Assembly (NCBI GenBank): GCA_903908265.1
Contig: CAIVRI010000005.1
Location: 1-64,000 of the forward strand
From: an uncultured Pseudomonadota bacterium
Lineage (GTDB): Bacteria > Pseudomonadota > Gammaproteobacteria > Steroidobacterales > Steroidobacteraceae
Direction of reading: 5' to 3'
Length of the DNA: 64,000 nt
Of this stretch, positions 30,466 through 40,661 are shown piece after piece. Made by a program: the position numbers and the translations under genes. Numbering within the stretch: position 1 is the stretch's first letter; each line of letters starts with the position of its first letter. The notes below the pieces were generated by a model. That model did not search any database. It had not been told where the DNA came from and worked only from the letters and a program-made list of their open reading frames with translations.

Positions 30466-32385
30466 TTGAAAGATTTCACGAAGAATATCTTCCTCTGGGG
30501 CGTGATTTTGCTGGTGCTCGTCACCGTATTTGCCAATTTTGGCAACCGCACGGCACCGAACCCGGAAATGCCATATTCCCAGTTCTTGACCGAAGTCGAG
30601 AACAACGCAATTCGCACCGCCGTGATCAAAGGCGAGTCGATCTCGGGCAACCGGTCCAGTGGGGATGCCTACGTCACCTACAGCCCTGAGACCGACAACA
30701 CGGCGCTGATCGGTTTTTTGAAAAAGCACGACGTCAACTTCAGCACGCCGGCGCCGGAACGCTCGAGTTGGCTGATGCAATTGTTTCTGTCGAGCTTCCC
30801 GGTGCTCTTGCTGATCGGATTGTGGTTTTATCTGATGCGCCAGATGCAGGGTGGTGCCGGTGGCCGCGGTGCGATGAGCTTTGGTAAAAGCCGGGCCCGC
30901 CTGCTGGGCGAGGAAAAGGTCGCTATCACGTTTGCCGATGTGGCCGGCGTTGAAGAAGCTAAGGACGAGTTGCGCGAGATCGTCGAGTTCCTGCGCGACC
31001 CCGGCAAGTTCCAGAAACTTGGCGGCAAGATCCCGAAGGGGGTCCTGATGGTCGGTAGCCCCGGTACCGGCAAGACGCTGTTGGCTCGTTCGGTCGCCGG
31101 TGAGGCCAAGGTGCCGTTCTTCACCATCTCCGGCTCGGATTTTGTGGAGATGTTCGTCGGTGTCGGCGCGTCGCGCGTGCGCGACATGTTCGAGCAGGCC
31201 AAGAAACATGCGCCGTGCATTATCTTCATCGATGAAATCGATGCCGTCGGTCGTCACCGGGGTGCCGGCTTAGGGGGTGGTCACGACGAGCGTGAGCAGA
31301 CCCTGAACCAGTTGCTGGTCGAGATGGATGGCTTCGAGGGTAACGAGGGCATCATTGTGGTTGCGGCGACTAACCGCCCCGATGTGTTGGATCCGGCGTT
31401 GCTGCGCCCGGGTCGCTTTGATCGACAGGTGGTGGTGCCGCTGCCGGACGTCCGTGGTCGCGAGCAGATCCTCAAGGTCCACATGCGCAAGGTCCCACTC
31501 TCCGATGACGTGGATGCGATGGTCATCGCGCGTGGTACACCGGGGTTTTCCGGCGCGGATCTTGCGAACCTGGTCAATGAGGCGGCGCTGTTCGCTGCCC
31601 GCGCCAATCAGCGCGTGGTCAACATGTCTGAATTTGAACGTGCTCGCGACAAGATTTACATGGGCGCAGAGCGGCGCTCATTGGTCATGTCCGATGCGGA
31701 AAAAAAGATGACCGCCTACCACGAAGCCGGTCACGCGATCGTCGGCTTCCTCGTGCCGGAACATGATCCGGTTTATAAAGTGACGATCATTCCGCGTGGC
31801 CGTGCGCTCGGTGTGACTTGGTATCTGCCTGAACAAGATCGCTTGAGTCTCAGTAAGCGCCGACTGGAGAGCAAAATTTCCTCGGCCTTTGGGGGGCGAG
31901 TAGCGGAAGAGTTGATCTTCGGTAGCGAGGGCGTCACCACCGGGGCGCAAAGCGATATCGAATATGCCACCGATATGGCACGCAATATGGTGACCAAGTG
32001 GGGCTTGTCAGAGCGTCTCGGTCCGCAGACCTATAGCGAGGACCAAGGTGAGGTGTTCTTGGGCCGTAGCGTGACCCAGCATAAGCAGGTGTCGGATGTG
32101 ACGGCGCACGTGATCGACGAGGAAGTGCGTCGTGTCATTGATGCCAATTACGCGCGTGCGCGTCATTTGCTTGAGGCGAATGTCGAAAAGTTGCATGCGA
32201 TGGCGGACGCCCTGATGCGCTACGAGACAATTGGCGATGATCAGATCCGCGACATCATGGAAGGCCGTGAGCCACGACCGCCCGTGGGCTGGGAATCCGG
32301 CACCAAGTCCAACGATCCACCGCCGTCGGCACCCGCTGGTGCGACGGCCGGTCTTGGTGTGGCGACCCCGGCCGGTCAGCACTGA
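30466..32385 (+). CDS. ftsH: ATP-dependent zinc metalloprotease FtsH
   Basis: 639 aa from TTG 30466, with GGAG six bases upstream; the track's TTG at 30454 overlaps that site. Two membrane helices ([19 protein letters not shown] and [19 protein letters not shown]) flank a periplasmic domain. The AAA+ module has Walker A GSPGTGKT, Walker [13 protein letters not shown] and the second region of homology; the peptidase has HEAGH. FtsH degrades unassembled membrane proteins, sigma-32 and LpxC. Oddity: the Walker A reads GSPGTGKT where most FtsH have GPPGTGKT. It precedes folP and glmM, the usual order. Confidence 0.97.
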   Translation: MKDFTKNIFLWGVILLVLVTVFANFGNRTAPNPEMPYSQFLTEVENNAIRTAVIKGESISGNRSSGDAYVTYSPETDNTALIGFLKKHDVNFSTPAPERSSWLMQLFLSSFPVLLLIGLWFYLMRQMQGGAGGRGAMSFGKSRARLLGEEKVAITFADVAGVEEAKDELREIVEFLRDPGKFQKLGGKIPKGVLMVGSPGTGKTLLARSVAGEAKVPFFTISGSDFVEMFVGVGASRVRDMFEQAKKHAPCIIFIDEIDAVGRHRGAGLGGGHDEREQTLNQLLVEMDGFEGNEGIIVVAATNRPDVLDPALLRPGRFDRQVVVPLPDVRGREQILKVHMRKVPLSDDVDAMVIARGTPGFSGADLANLVNEAALFAARANQRVVNMSEFERARDKIYMGAERRSLVMSDAEKKMTAYHEAGHAIVGFLVPEHDPVYKVTIIPRGRALGVTWYLPEQDRLSLSKRRLESKISSAFGGRVAEELIFGSEGVTTGAQSDIEYATDMARNMVTKWGLSERLGPQTYSEDQGEVFLGRSVTQHKQVSDVTAHVIDEEVRRVIDANYARARHLLEANVEKLHAMADALMRYETIGDDQIRDIMEGREPRPPVGWESGTKSNDPPPSAPAGATAGLGVATPAGQH

Positions 32386-32396
32386 CCGGAGTTCGT

Positions 32397-33236
32397 ATGC
32401 AACTGCGCTGCCGGACGCGCTGGCTCGCGCTCGATCAGCCGGTGGTTATGGGCGTTCTGAACGTAACGCCCGACTCTTTTTCAGATGGGGGTCTGTACGC
32501 GGCGCCGGCGGCGGCGCTCACCCAAGCGCGGCGCTTATTGGCAGCGGGCGCGGCCATTATCGACGTGGGCGGTGAGTCCACCCGACCCGGCGCCGTGCGG
32601 CCCAGCGTGGCTGAGGAAATGGATCGCGTGCTGCCAGTCATAGAGCGGATCGCCGCTGAACTGGACGTGGTCATCTCGGTGGATACCAGCCGCCCGGAAG
32701 TCGTGCAGGCCAGCTGTGCAGCAGGGGCCCATCTCATCAACGATATTCGCGGTTTACGCGCGCCGGCCACGTTGGCGGCGGCGGCCGCTGCGGGCGCCGC
32801 CGTGTGCGTGATGCACATGCAGGGAGAACCCCAGACGATGCAGCAGGCACCGTACTACGCGGACGTGGTCGAGGAGGTGGAGGCCTATCTGCGCGCGCGC
32901 ATCGCCGAGTGTCGCGCCGCCGGTATTGCGGCGGATGCGATTCTGATTGATCCGGGCTTCGGCTTTGGGAAGACGCAGGACCATAATTTGGCCTTGTTCC
33001 GTCATCTGGGGCGCTTCACGCGCCTGGGTGTGCCCTTGTTGGTGGGGGTATCGCGCAAGTCGATGGTGGGTCAACTCACGGGCCGTCCCGTGGGTGAGCG
33101 CTTGGCGGGCAGCGTGAGTTTGGCGGCATTGGCCGCCGCACGCGGTGCGGCGGTCTTGCGCGCGCACGATGTGGCTGAGACAGTGGATGCGGTTAGGGTC
33201 GGGGCGGCGTTACGCAGCCCCTTAGAGGAGGGATGA
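32397..33236 (+). CDS. folP: Dihydropteroate synthase
   Basis: 279 aa. Condenses p-aminobenzoate with the pterin diphosphate in folate synthesis; the target of sulfonamides. Signatures GVLNVTPDSFSDGG, DVGGESTRPGA, SVDTSRPEV, LINDIRGLRA, CVMHMQGEPQTMQ, LIDPGFGFGKTQDHNL and VGVSRKSMVG are complete. Overlaps the glmM start by four bases. Confidence 0.97.
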   Translation: MQLRCRTRWLALDQPVVMGVLNVTPDSFSDGGLYAAPAAALTQARRLLAAGAAIIDVGGESTRPGAVRPSVAEEMDRVLPVIERIAAELDVVISVDTSRPEVVQASCAAGAHLINDIRGLRAPATLAAAAAAGAAVCVMHMQGEPQTMQQAPYYADVVEEVEAYLRARIAECRAAGIAADAILIDPGFGFGKTQDHNLALFRHLGRFTRLGVPLLVGVSRKSMVGQLTGRPVGERLAGSVSLAALAAARGAAVLRAHDVAETVDAVRVGAALRSPLEEG

Positions 33237-34570
33237 TGGGACTTCATTACTTCGGCACCGACGGTATACGCGGGCGCGTTGGTGATGCACCGATGACGGT
33301 GGAGTTTGCCGTGCGCCTCGCTAGTGCGGCGGCCACCGTGCTCGCTCCGGCGGGTGGTTCTGTACTGATTGGGAAGGATACCCGGGTGTCGGGCTACTTA
33401 TTCGAGGCAGCGCTCGAGGCTGGGTTTGTGGCCGCTGGCGTGGATGTGCGCCTGATTGGGCCCTTGCCGACGCCGGCCGTGGCCTACATGACCCAGAGGA
33501 CCGGTTGCGATTTTGGCGTGATGATCAGTGCCTCACACAACCCCTATGAAGACAACGGCATCAAGTTCTTTGACCGTGAGGGCGGCAAGTTGTCGGATGC
33601 AACGGAAGCGGCGATTGAAGCGCAGTTGGCGCATCCGCCCGTGACGGTGCCTTCGCAGCGCCTCGGACGCGCGACCCGTATTGATGATTCGCGCACCCTG
33701 TACCAAGAACACTGCCTCGGTACCCTAACGAAGGGATTGCGCTTAGACGGATTGAAACTCGTCGTGGATGCGGCCAATGGGGCGGCCTACAAGGTGGCGC
33801 CACGGGTGTTTTCGGATCTGGGCGCCGATGTGGTGCCGATTGGTTGTTCGCCCAACGGCCGCAATATTAATGATGGTTGTGGTTCGACGGCGCCGTCCTT
33901 GTTGCAGTTGACGGTGCCTGGCGTGCGCGCGGATGCTGGATTGGCGCTCGATGGCGATGGCGACCGACTGATCATGGTCGATCATCTGGGTCGGGTCATG
34001 GACGGTGACCAACTGCTCTACGTGATTGCCAAGGCGCGCCAAGCGGCGGGTACCTTGTCAGGCCCAGTGGTGGGTACGGTGATGAGTAACCTTGGCCTTG
34101 AGCACGCGTTGGCTCGGCTAGGCATACCGTTCCTGCGGGCAAAGGTGGGCGATCGGTACGTGTTGGAGCGCTTGCGGGAGACGGGTGGGACTATCGGTGG
34201 CGAGACCTCGGGGCACCTCTTGTGTCTGGATCGCACCACGACGGGCGACGGTATCGTGAGCGCGTTGCAGGTTTTGGGCGTCATGCGCCAGACCGGTGCT
34301 TCGCTGGCGGAACTGACAACGGGAATGACCAAATATCCGCAAGTCCTGCTCAATGTTGCGATGTCACGGAAGGTGGATCCGCAAACGCTGCCGGCGGTGG
34401 TGGAGGCGGTGGCTGCGGCCGAAGCGGCGCTGGCGGACACGGGGCGCGTCGTGTTGCGCTCCTCCGGGACGCAAGCGCTGATCCGTGTCATGGTGGAAGG
34501 GGAAGACGAACGGCAGGTACAAACACTCGCCGAACGCCTGGCCACGGTCGTCCGGGTCGCGACCGCTTAA
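33233..34570 (+). CDS. glmM: Phosphoglucosamine mutase
   Basis: 445 aa. Converts glucosamine-6-phosphate to glucosamine-1-phosphate for peptidoglycan and LPS. MGLHYFGTDGIRGRVG at the start, phosphoserine loop MISASHNPYEDNGIKFF, metal loop LALDGDGDRLIMVD, sugar loop GGETSGHLLC and phosphate-binding SSGTQALIRVMVE are intact. The start is either of two adjacent ATGs in the folP stop overlap. Confidence 0.97.
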   Translation: MMGLHYFGTDGIRGRVGDAPMTVEFAVRLASAAATVLAPAGGSVLIGKDTRVSGYLFEAALEAGFVAAGVDVRLIGPLPTPAVAYMTQRTGCDFGVMISASHNPYEDNGIKFFDREGGKLSDATEAAIEAQLAHPPVTVPSQRLGRATRIDDSRTLYQEHCLGTLTKGLRLDGLKLVVDAANGAAYKVAPRVFSDLGADVVPIGCSPNGRNINDGCGSTAPSLLQLTVPGVRADAGLALDGDGDRLIMVDHLGRVMDGDQLLYVIAKARQAAGTLSGPVVGTVMSNLGLEHALARLGIPFLRAKVGDRYVLERLRETGGTIGGETSGHLLCLDRTTTGDGIVSALQVLGVMRQTGASLAELTTGMTKYPQVLLNVAMSRKVDPQTLPAVVEAVAAAEAALADTGRVVLRSSGTQALIRVMVEGEDERQVQTLAERLATVVRVATA

Positions 34571-34638
34571 TTTTAAGCCGTTGATTTTGGTGGGGGTCGC
34601 GGTTATTCTCGCGCGCCTCCACTGTGGGATCGATCACG

Positions 34639-35406
34639 ATGCGCCGACCAATCGTCGCCGGTAACTGGAAAATGCACGGCTCCCGTGAGGAGAACGCGCG
34701 CCTAGTGGCGGGGTTGGTGGATGGGATCGGTCACGGTGGCGCCGAAGTGATCGTGTTTCCGCCCGCGGTGTACGTCGCCGAGGTGGTACGCCTTGCCGCC
34801 GGTAGTGCAGTGGCGGTGGGTGGGCAGAATCTGTGCACCGAAGCGGTAGGTGCCTACACCGGTGAGACCTCAGGGGCCATGTTGCGTGATGTGGGCGCCA
34901 GCCACGTCTTGGTCGGCCATTCCGAGCGCCGTACGCTTTATGGGGAGTCCGAGGCGACCGTGGCCGTTAAATTCGTCGCCGCCCAGGCGGCCGGTTTGGT
35001 GCCGGTCCTCTGCGTCGGTGAAAGCCTTGAGGAGCGTGAGGCGGGGGTGACCGAGACCGTGGTGGCGCGCCAGTTGGATGCGGTTGTGGCGTTGGCCGGC
35101 CTTGGGGCCTTCGTGCAGGCGCTGGTGGCCTACGAACCGGTCTGGGCTATCGGTACGGGCCGGACCGCGTCCCCTGATCAGGCGCAAGCGGTGCACGCAT
35201 TTATCCGTGGATATTTCTCGGCCGGGGATGCTACACTTGGGGATCAACTGCGTGTCCTTTACGGCGGCAGTGTGAAGGCTTCGAACGCCGCCGAATTATT
35301 CGGAATGGCGGACGTTGATGGGGCGCTCGTCGGGGGTGCCTCGCTTAAGGCGGATGAATTTTTGAGGATCTGCGATGCCGCTCATTCAGTCGGCGGTCGT
35401 GGGTAG
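34639..35406 (+). CDS. tpiA: Triosephosphate isomerase
   Basis: 255 aa from ATG 34639. Interconverts dihydroxyacetone phosphate and glyceraldehyde-3-phosphate. Catalytic residues are visible: Lys in GNWKMHGS, His in LVGHSERR, Glu in AYEPVWAIGTG; the phosphate loop is YGGSVKASNA. The glmM-tpiA-secG order is common in proteobacteria. SecG follows after 6 bp. Confidence 0.97.
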   Translation: MRRPIVAGNWKMHGSREENARLVAGLVDGIGHGGAEVIVFPPAVYVAEVVRLAAGSAVAVGGQNLCTEAVGAYTGETSGAMLRDVGASHVLVGHSERRTLYGESEATVAVKFVAAQAAGLVPVLCVGESLEEREAGVTETVVARQLDAVVALAGLGAFVQALVAYEPVWAIGTGRTASPDQAQAVHAFIRGYFSAGDATLGDQLRVLYGGSVKASNAAELFGMADVDGALVGGASLKADEFLRICDAAHSVGGRG

Positions 35407-35412
35407 ACGGTA

Positions 35413-35715
35413 ATGCTGCAACAGTTGTTATTGATCATTCATGTTCTCTTGTCGCTGGCCATCATCGGCCTCGTGCTGCTTCAGCGCGGCAAGGGTGCGG
35501 ACGCGGGCGCCGGATTCGGTTCGGGCGCCTCGGGTACCGTGTTCGGTTCCAAAGGTTCGGCCACCTTCTTCTCGAAGTTGACGGCGATCCTGGCCACCTG
35601 TTTTTTTGTAACGAGCTTGACGCTCGCTTACTTCGCGAGTCACCAGTCGAGTGGTGCGCCTAAGAGTCTGCTTGAGCAGACCCCGGCGGGTTCGCCTGCA
35701 GCGCCTTCGAAGTAA
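35413..35715 (+). CDS. secG: Protein translocase subunit SecG
   Basis: 100 aa with two membrane helices ([20 protein letters not shown] and [19 protein letters not shown]) linked by the family motif [19 protein letters not shown] with VFGSKGS. It is the accessory subunit of the SecYEG channel. Followed 52 bp later by tRNA-Leu(GAG), as in E. coli secG-leuU. Confidence 0.95.
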   Translation: MLQQLLLIIHVLLSLAIIGLVLLQRGKGADAGAGFGSGASGTVFGSKGSATFFSKLTAILATCFFVTSLTLAYFASHQSSGAPKSLLEQTPAGSPAAPSK

Positions 35716-35767
35716 GGCGCTTGCGGCACAAGGCGATCCGGAATTTCATTTTTACAAGACTGTTAAT

Positions 35768-35852
35768 GCCGGCGTGGCGGAATTGGTAGACGCACTAGCT
35801 TGAGGTGCTAGCACCGTAAGGTGTGCCGGTTCGAGTCCGGCCGTCGGCACCA
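35768..35852 (+). tRNA. leuU: tRNA-Leu (anticodon GAG)
   Basis: 85 nt with encoded CCA. The acceptor stem GCCGGCG/CGTCGGC, the D-loop GGCGGAATTGGTAGACGC, the anticodon arm with TTGAGGT (GAG), a long class II variable arm and the T-arm GCCGGTTCGAGTCCGGC are all clear. It lies in the same place as E. coli leuU after secG. Confidence 0.95.
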
Positions 35853-35883
35853 GGTCTTGTTGGAGTTCCAGGCAGCGCTCGTT

Positions 35884-35927
35884 TAGGTATATACCTACGA
35901 GGGTTTGCGCAAAACGGGGCCAGCCCC
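35884..35927 (+). terminator. Palindrome and weak terminator after tRNA-Leu
   Basis: A perfect 14-bp palindrome TAGGTATATACCTA lies at 35884-35897, followed by a small hairpin GGGG-CCAG-CCCC (35916-35927) and the run ATTTTTT. The second could end the tRNA transcript. The palindrome could be an operator for nuo. Both roles are tentative. Confidence 0.35.
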
Positions 35928-36011
35928 TGAATTTTTTGGGTGACGTAGCCCCCTGCGTAAACTAAAATCCGCAGCGATTACGAGGCGTACGTTCGCGACC
36001 TCGGGACAGGG

Positions 36012-36371
36012 ATGATGCTGCAAAATTATCTGCCGATCCTGATCTTTCTGATCGTAGCCGCCGGACTGGGTGGTTTATTGATCGTGCTCGGTTTTCTGCT
36101 CGGGCCGCGCCGACCGGATGCAGAGAAGAATTCCCCTTACGAATGTGGCTTCGAGCCGTTCGAGGACACACGTATTAAATTCGACGTGCGCTACTACCTC
36201 GTCGCTATCTTGTTCATTCTGTTCGATCTGGAAATCGCGTTTCTGTTCCCTTGGGCGGTTTCGCTCAAGGCGATCGGTACCGTCGGCATCGTGTCGATGC
36301 TCGTCTTCCTGGCGATTCTCGTGGTCGGGTTCATCTACGAGTGGAAGAAGGGAGCGCTCGAATGGGATTAG
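36012..36371 (+). CDS. nuoA: NADH dehydrogenase I subunit A
   Basis: 119 aa, first gene of a complete 14-gene complex I operon. Three membrane helices; the conserved loop [22 protein letters not shown] is diagnostic. The product sits in the membrane arm at the junction with the peripheral arm. The reading frame overlaps the nuoB start by 10 bp. Confidence 0.96.
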   Translation: MMLQNYLPILIFLIVAAGLGGLLIVLGFLLGPRRPDAEKNSPYECGFEPFEDTRIKFDVRYYLVAILFILFDLEIAFLFPWAVSLKAIGTVGIVSMLVFLAILVVGFIYEWKKGALEWD

Positions 36372-36853
36372 TCGCAGAAGTCGATGCGGAGCTCCAGGAT
36401 AAGGGCTTCGTCACGGCTCGTCTGGATGACCTCATGAACTGGGCGCGTACCGGTTCGATGTGGCCGATGACCTTTGGTCTGGCGTGCTGCGCGGTCGAGA
36501 TGATGCAGGCGGGTGCCTCGCGTTATGACCTGGATCGTTTCGGTGTGGTCTTTCGCCCCAGTCCGCGCCAGTCGGATGTCATGATTGTCGCCGGTACGCT
36601 GACCAATAAAATGGCGGCGCCGCTGCGCAAGGTCTACGACCAGATGGCCGAGCCGCGTTGGGTCATTTCCATGGGTTCGTGTGCCAACGGCGGCGGCTAT
36701 TACCACTACTCCTATTCGGTAGTGCGTGGCTGTGATCGCATTGTGCCGGTGGACGTTTATGTCCCGGGATGCCCACCGTCTGCCGAAGCGCTGATTTATG
36801 GGATCCTGCAATTGCAGAACAAGATCCGTCGCACGAGCACGATCGCCCGATGA
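36362..36853 (+). CDS. nuoB: NADH dehydrogenase I subunit B
   Basis: 163 aa from ATG 36362. Carries the terminal 4Fe-4S cluster N2: [20 protein letters not shown] and [12 protein letters not shown] supply the cysteines. The [14 protein letters not shown] form is the one seen in beta- and many gammaproteobacteria. The stop overlaps the nuoC start by ATGA. Confidence 0.97.
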   Translation: MGLVAEVDAELQDKGFVTARLDDLMNWARTGSMWPMTFGLACCAVEMMQAGASRYDLDRFGVVFRPSPRQSDVMIVAGTLTNKMAAPLRKVYDQMAEPRWVISMGSCANGGGYYHYSYSVVRGCDRIVPVDVYVPGCPPSAEALIYGILQLQNKIRRTSTIAR

Positions 36854-37581
36854 GCGCTGTCAGCACCGAAGCGGCGGCACCGCTCTCCAAAATGGCGACA
36901 CTAGCAGCGCACCTCGAAGCGACCTTTGGCGCTCGTCTGACACGCCTCGCTGCGCTCGATCAAGAATTGGCGTACGAAGTGGTGCCAACGGACCTGATTG
37001 CCGTGTGCACGGTGCTGCGGGACGACCCGCGATTTGCCTTCGAATCGGCGATCGATGTGTCGGGCATTGATTACTTGAGTTACGGCCACCAAGAGTGGGA
37101 TACCCACGACGCGACTAGCACCGGCTTCGGTCGTGGCGTCGTCGGTCAGGACAGCGTGTTTGTCCCGCCGGAGCCGAGGGCGCGGCGCTTCGCCGTGGCC
37201 TATCACCTGCTGTCCTACGCGAATAATCAGCGTCTGCGCTTGCGCTGCTACTGCGATACCGCGGAGCCGCCGACGGTGCCGAGCGTTGTGGCCGTGTGGC
37301 CGTCTGCGAATTGGTTCGAGCGTGAGGCCTTTGATCTTTTTGGGATCCTGTTCCAAGAACATCCCGATCTGCGTCGCCTGCTCACCGACTACGGCTTTAT
37401 CGGCCACCCGTTCCGCAAGGACTTCCCGCTCTCTGGTCACGTTGAAGTGCGCTACGACGCTGAGCAGGGTCGGGTCGTGTACGAGCCGGTGAGCATCGAG
37501 CCGCGTGTCCTCGTGCCGCGCGTGATTCGCGATGACAACCGCTACGACGCCGCGCTCACGGCTGGCCGTTCGGGGAATTAG
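36850..37581 (+). CDS. nuoC: NADH dehydrogenase I subunit C
   Basis: 243 aa from ATG 36850. The 30-kDa signature [19 protein letters not shown] and [24 protein letters not shown] is clear. It is a separate gene, unlike the fused nuoCD of E. coli. A ~10-residue insertion ([20 protein letters not shown]) precedes the conserved core. Confidence 0.95.
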   Translation: MSAVSTEAAAPLSKMATLAAHLEATFGARLTRLAALDQELAYEVVPTDLIAVCTVLRDDPRFAFESAIDVSGIDYLSYGHQEWDTHDATSTGFGRGVVGQDSVFVPPEPRARRFAVAYHLLSYANNQRLRLRCYCDTAEPPTVPSVVAVWPSANWFEREAFDLFGILFQEHPDLRRLLTDYGFIGHPFRKDFPLSGHVEVRYDAEQGRVVYEPVSIEPRVLVPRVIRDDNRYDAALTAGRSGN

Positions 37582-37582
37582 C

Positions 37583-38836
37583 ATGTCCGAGATCCAGAAT
37601 TTCACCCTGAACTTTGGCCCGCAGCACCCTGCTGCGCACGGCGTTCTGCGCCTGATTCTTGAGCTCGATGGCGAGGTAGTGCAGAAAGCCGACCCGCATA
37701 TTGGGCTCCTGCATCGCGGTACCGAGAAGCTGGCGGAGTCGAAGCCGTTCAATCAAAGCATCGGTTACATGGACCGGCTCGATTATTGCTCGATGATGTG
37801 TAACGAGCACGCCTATGTCATGGCGATCGAAAAAATGCTCGGCGTACAGATCCCTGAGCGTGCGCAGTACATCCGAGTCATGTTCGATGAAATAACCCGC
37901 ATCATGAATCACCTCATGTGGCTTGGTGCACATGGGTTGGATATCGGCGCGATGACGGTGTTCTTGTATTGCTTCCGTGAGCGCGAAGATCTGATAGACG
38001 CTTATGAGGCCGTGTCGGGTTCGCGCATGCACGCAACCTATTATCGGCCGGGCGGTGTGGCGCGCGACTTGCCGGACTCGTTGCCAAAATATGCGCCGTC
38101 GAAGTTCCGCTCGAAGCGCAATATCGATCTTTTGAACGAAGCGCGTTCGGGTAGCTTGCTCGATTTTCTACAAGATTTTACGGATCGTTTCACGAAGTGC
38201 GTGGACGAATACGAGACCCTGCTGACCGATAACCGGATTTGGAAGCAGCGCACGGTGAACATTGGCGTCGTGACGCCGGAACGCGCGAAGGCGCTCGGGT
38301 TCACGGGACCTTGTCTGCGCGGTTCGGGCGTGGTCTGGGATCTGCGCAAGCACCAGCCTTACGATATTTACGATCGGCTAGACTTTGACATTCCAGTGGG
38401 CGTGAACGGCGACTGCTACTCGCGCTATCTCGTGCGTATCGAGGAATTGCGTCAGTCGAATCGGATCATTCGGCAGTGCATTACTTGGTTGCGCGCCAAT
38501 CCCGGCCCTGTGCTCGTGGCCGACCACAAGATTGTGCCGCCCCGTCGGGTGGAGATGAAGGGGGACATGGAGTCCCTGATCCATCACTTCAAATTGATGA
38601 CCGAGGGCTATACGGTCCCCGTGGGTGAGACCTACGCGGCGGTAGAGGCGCCTAAGGGTGAATTTGGCATTTGGCTGGTGTCTGATGGCGCCAACAAGCC
38701 GTACCGATTGAAGTGTCGTGCGCCGGGATTCGTGCATTTGTCTGCGCTGGACGAGATGGTGCGCGGTCACATGCTTGCGGACGTGGTCGCTGTGATTGGC
38801 ACGCTCGACATCGTATTCGGGGAGGTCGACCGATGA
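37583..38836 (+). CDS. nuoD: NADH dehydrogenase I subunit D
   Basis: 417 aa from ATG 37583, one base after the nuoC stop. The 49-kDa subunit forms the quinone-binding pocket with Nuo[48 protein letters not shown] and the end [10 protein letters not shown] are family hallmarks. ATGA overlap with nuoE. Confidence 0.97.
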   Translation: MSEIQNFTLNFGPQHPAAHGVLRLILELDGEVVQKADPHIGLLHRGTEKLAESKPFNQSIGYMDRLDYCSMMCNEHAYVMAIEKMLGVQIPERAQYIRVMFDEITRIMNHLMWLGAHGLDIGAMTVFLYCFREREDLIDAYEAVSGSRMHATYYRPGGVARDLPDSLPKYAPSKFRSKRNIDLLNEARSGSLLDFLQDFTDRFTKCVDEYETLLTDNRIWKQRTVNIGVVTPERAKALGFTGPCLRGSGVVWDLRKHQPYDIYDRLDFDIPVGVNGDCYSRYLVRIEELRQSNRIIRQCITWLRANPGPVLVADHKIVPPRRVEMKGDMESLIHHFKLMTEGYTVPVGETYAAVEAPKGEFGIWLVSDGANKPYRLKCRAPGFVHLSALDEMVRGHMLADVVAVIGTLDIVFGEVDR

Positions 38837-39327
38837 GTGATCCGATGACTGTGCTCTCGGAGCATACCCGCCATGATATCGACACGTGGGTGGCCAAATT
38901 TCCAACGGGTCAACAGCGCTCTGCCTCGTTGGCCGCGTTGCGGGCTGCGCAACACCAGAACAATGGTTTTTTGACTGTTGAACTGATGGACGCGGTGGCC
39001 GAGTACCTACAGTTGCCGACGATCCAGGTGTATGAGGTCGCGAACTTCTATTCGATGTTCGAGGTCAAGCCGGTCGGTCGCATCCATATCTCCGTCTGCA
39101 CCAACATCTCCTGCATGTTGTGTGGCTCCGAGAACATCGTCGCGCACGTTGAGAAAAAGTTGGGTATCCGCACCGGCGAAAGCACACCGGATGGCAAGTT
39201 CTACCTCAAGCAGGAAGAAGAGTGTCTCGCGGCCTGCAACAACGCGCCGATGATGATGATCGATCACGTCTACTACGAGCATTTGACGCCTGAGAAGGTG
39301 GATCAGATTCTCGACAATTTGAAGTGA
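38833..39327 (+). CDS. nuoE: NADH dehydrogenase I subunit E
   Basis: 164 aa from ATG 38833. Thioredoxin-like 24-kDa subunit holding the 2Fe-2S cluster N1a, ligated by [10 protein letters not shown] and [13 protein letters not shown]-terminal helical part includes [19 protein letters not shown]. Confidence 0.96.
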   Translation: MSDPMTVLSEHTRHDIDTWVAKFPTGQQRSASLAALRAAQHQNNGFLTVELMDAVAEYLQLPTIQVYEVANFYSMFEVKPVGRIHISVCTNISCMLCGSENIVAHVEKKLGIRTGESTPDGKFYLKQEEECLAACNNAPMMMIDHVYYEHLTPEKVDQILDNLK

Positions 39328-39334
39328 GACTCGT

Positions 39335-40642
39335 ATGTCGCGCGTGATGAATCAAGTTGTCTTTGAGCCCTTGCATCTGCCGGAAAGCTGGACCTTGTCG
39401 GCATACCGCAGCATCGGTGGCTACGAGGCGTGGGAGCGCATCCTGCGTGAGAAAGTCACCCCAGAGGCGGTGATTGAGGAAGTGAAGGCGTCCGGCTTGC
39501 GTGGTCGCGGCGGTGCGGGCTTTCCTACCGGACTGAAGTGGAGTTTCATGCCCCGCAATGCGCCTGGCGCGAAGTACGCGGTGTGCAACTCGGATGAGTC
39601 CGAGCCAGGGACTTGTCATGACCGCGACATCTTGCGCTACAACCCGCACTCGGTAGTAGAGGGCATGCTAATTGGCGGATACGCCATGGGCGCAACGGCC
39701 GGGTACAACTATATTCGTGGTGAGTTCTTGGCTGAGCCCTACGTGCGCTTTGAAGCGGCCGTACAAGAGGCTTATGCGGCCGGTTATATCGGCAGCAATA
39801 TTCTCGCGTCCGGCCATCAGTTTGAATTGTATTCAGTGGCTGGTGCTGGCGCTTACATTTGCGGTGAAGAGACCGCACTGCTCGAATCGCTTGAGGGTAA
39901 GCCTGGTCGTCCGCGTTTCAAACCGCCGTTCCCGGCGAACTTTGGTCTTTATGGGCGCCCGACCACTATCAATAACACGCAGAGTTTTGCGTCTGTGCCA
40001 ACGATCCTACGCAAGGGCGCCAAATGGTTCGCTGAGATGGGCGTGGCGAACTCCGGTGGCAGTGCCGTGTTCTCGGTGTCGGGTCACGTCAACAAACCGG
40101 GCAACTACGAGTTGCCCCTGGGTATCCCATTTCTGGAGCTGCTTGAAGACATCTGCGGTGGCATGCGCAACGGCAAAGCGCTCAAGGCGGTCATACCCGG
40201 CGGCTCTTCCTGCCCGGTCATGCCAGCCGCTGCAATTCTCTCCGCCACCATGGACTACGATGGTTTGCGCAAGGCCGGTAGTTCACTCGGTACGGGCGCG
40301 GTGATCGTGATGGACGAGGACACCTGCATGGTGAAAGTGCTGGAGCGACTCACCCGTTTTTATCGTGCCGAGTCCTGTGGTCAGTGCACACCGTGTCGGG
40401 AAGGCACTGGTTGGCTGAACCGTTTGGTGCGCCGGATTATGGCGGGCGAGGGCAAGAAGTCGGACATCGACCTCTTGGTCGACGTGGCCAACCGCATCGA
40501 AGGGCACACGATCTGTGCGCTCGGCGACGCAGCGGCGTGGCCGGTGCAGAGCTTCGTGAAGCACTTCCGACACGAGTTTGAATACATGGTCGACAACGGC
40601 GGCCGCAGCATCGTCGACGACCCCGCGCGGCGGGCCGCGTGA
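39335..40642 (+). CDS. nuoF: NADH dehydrogenase I subunit F
   Basis: 435 aa. The 51-kDa subunit binds NADH and [19 protein letters not shown] and [16 protein letters not shown]; cluster N3 cysteines in [11 protein letters not shown]. It takes electrons from NADH. Seven bases after nuoE, with a short spacer to nuoG. Confidence 0.97.
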   Translation: MSRVMNQVVFEPLHLPESWTLSAYRSIGGYEAWERILREKVTPEAVIEEVKASGLRGRGGAGFPTGLKWSFMPRNAPGAKYAVCNSDESEPGTCHDRDILRYNPHSVVEGMLIGGYAMGATAGYNYIRGEFLAEPYVRFEAAVQEAYAAGYIGSNILASGHQFELYSVAGAGAYICGEETALLESLEGKPGRPRFKPPFPANFGLYGRPTTINNTQSFASVPTILRKGAKWFAEMGVANSGGSAVFSVSGHVNKPGNYELPLGIPFLELLEDICGGMRNGKALKAVIPGGSSCPVMPAAAILSATMDYDGLRKAGSSLGTGAVIVMDEDTCMVKVLERLTRFYRAESCGQCTPCREGTGWLNRLVRRIMAGEGKKSDIDLLVDVANRIEGHTICALGDAAAWPVQSFVKHFRHEFEYMVDNGGRSIVDDPARRAA

Positions 40643-40661
40643 TGCTGGACCGGGAAAGCGC

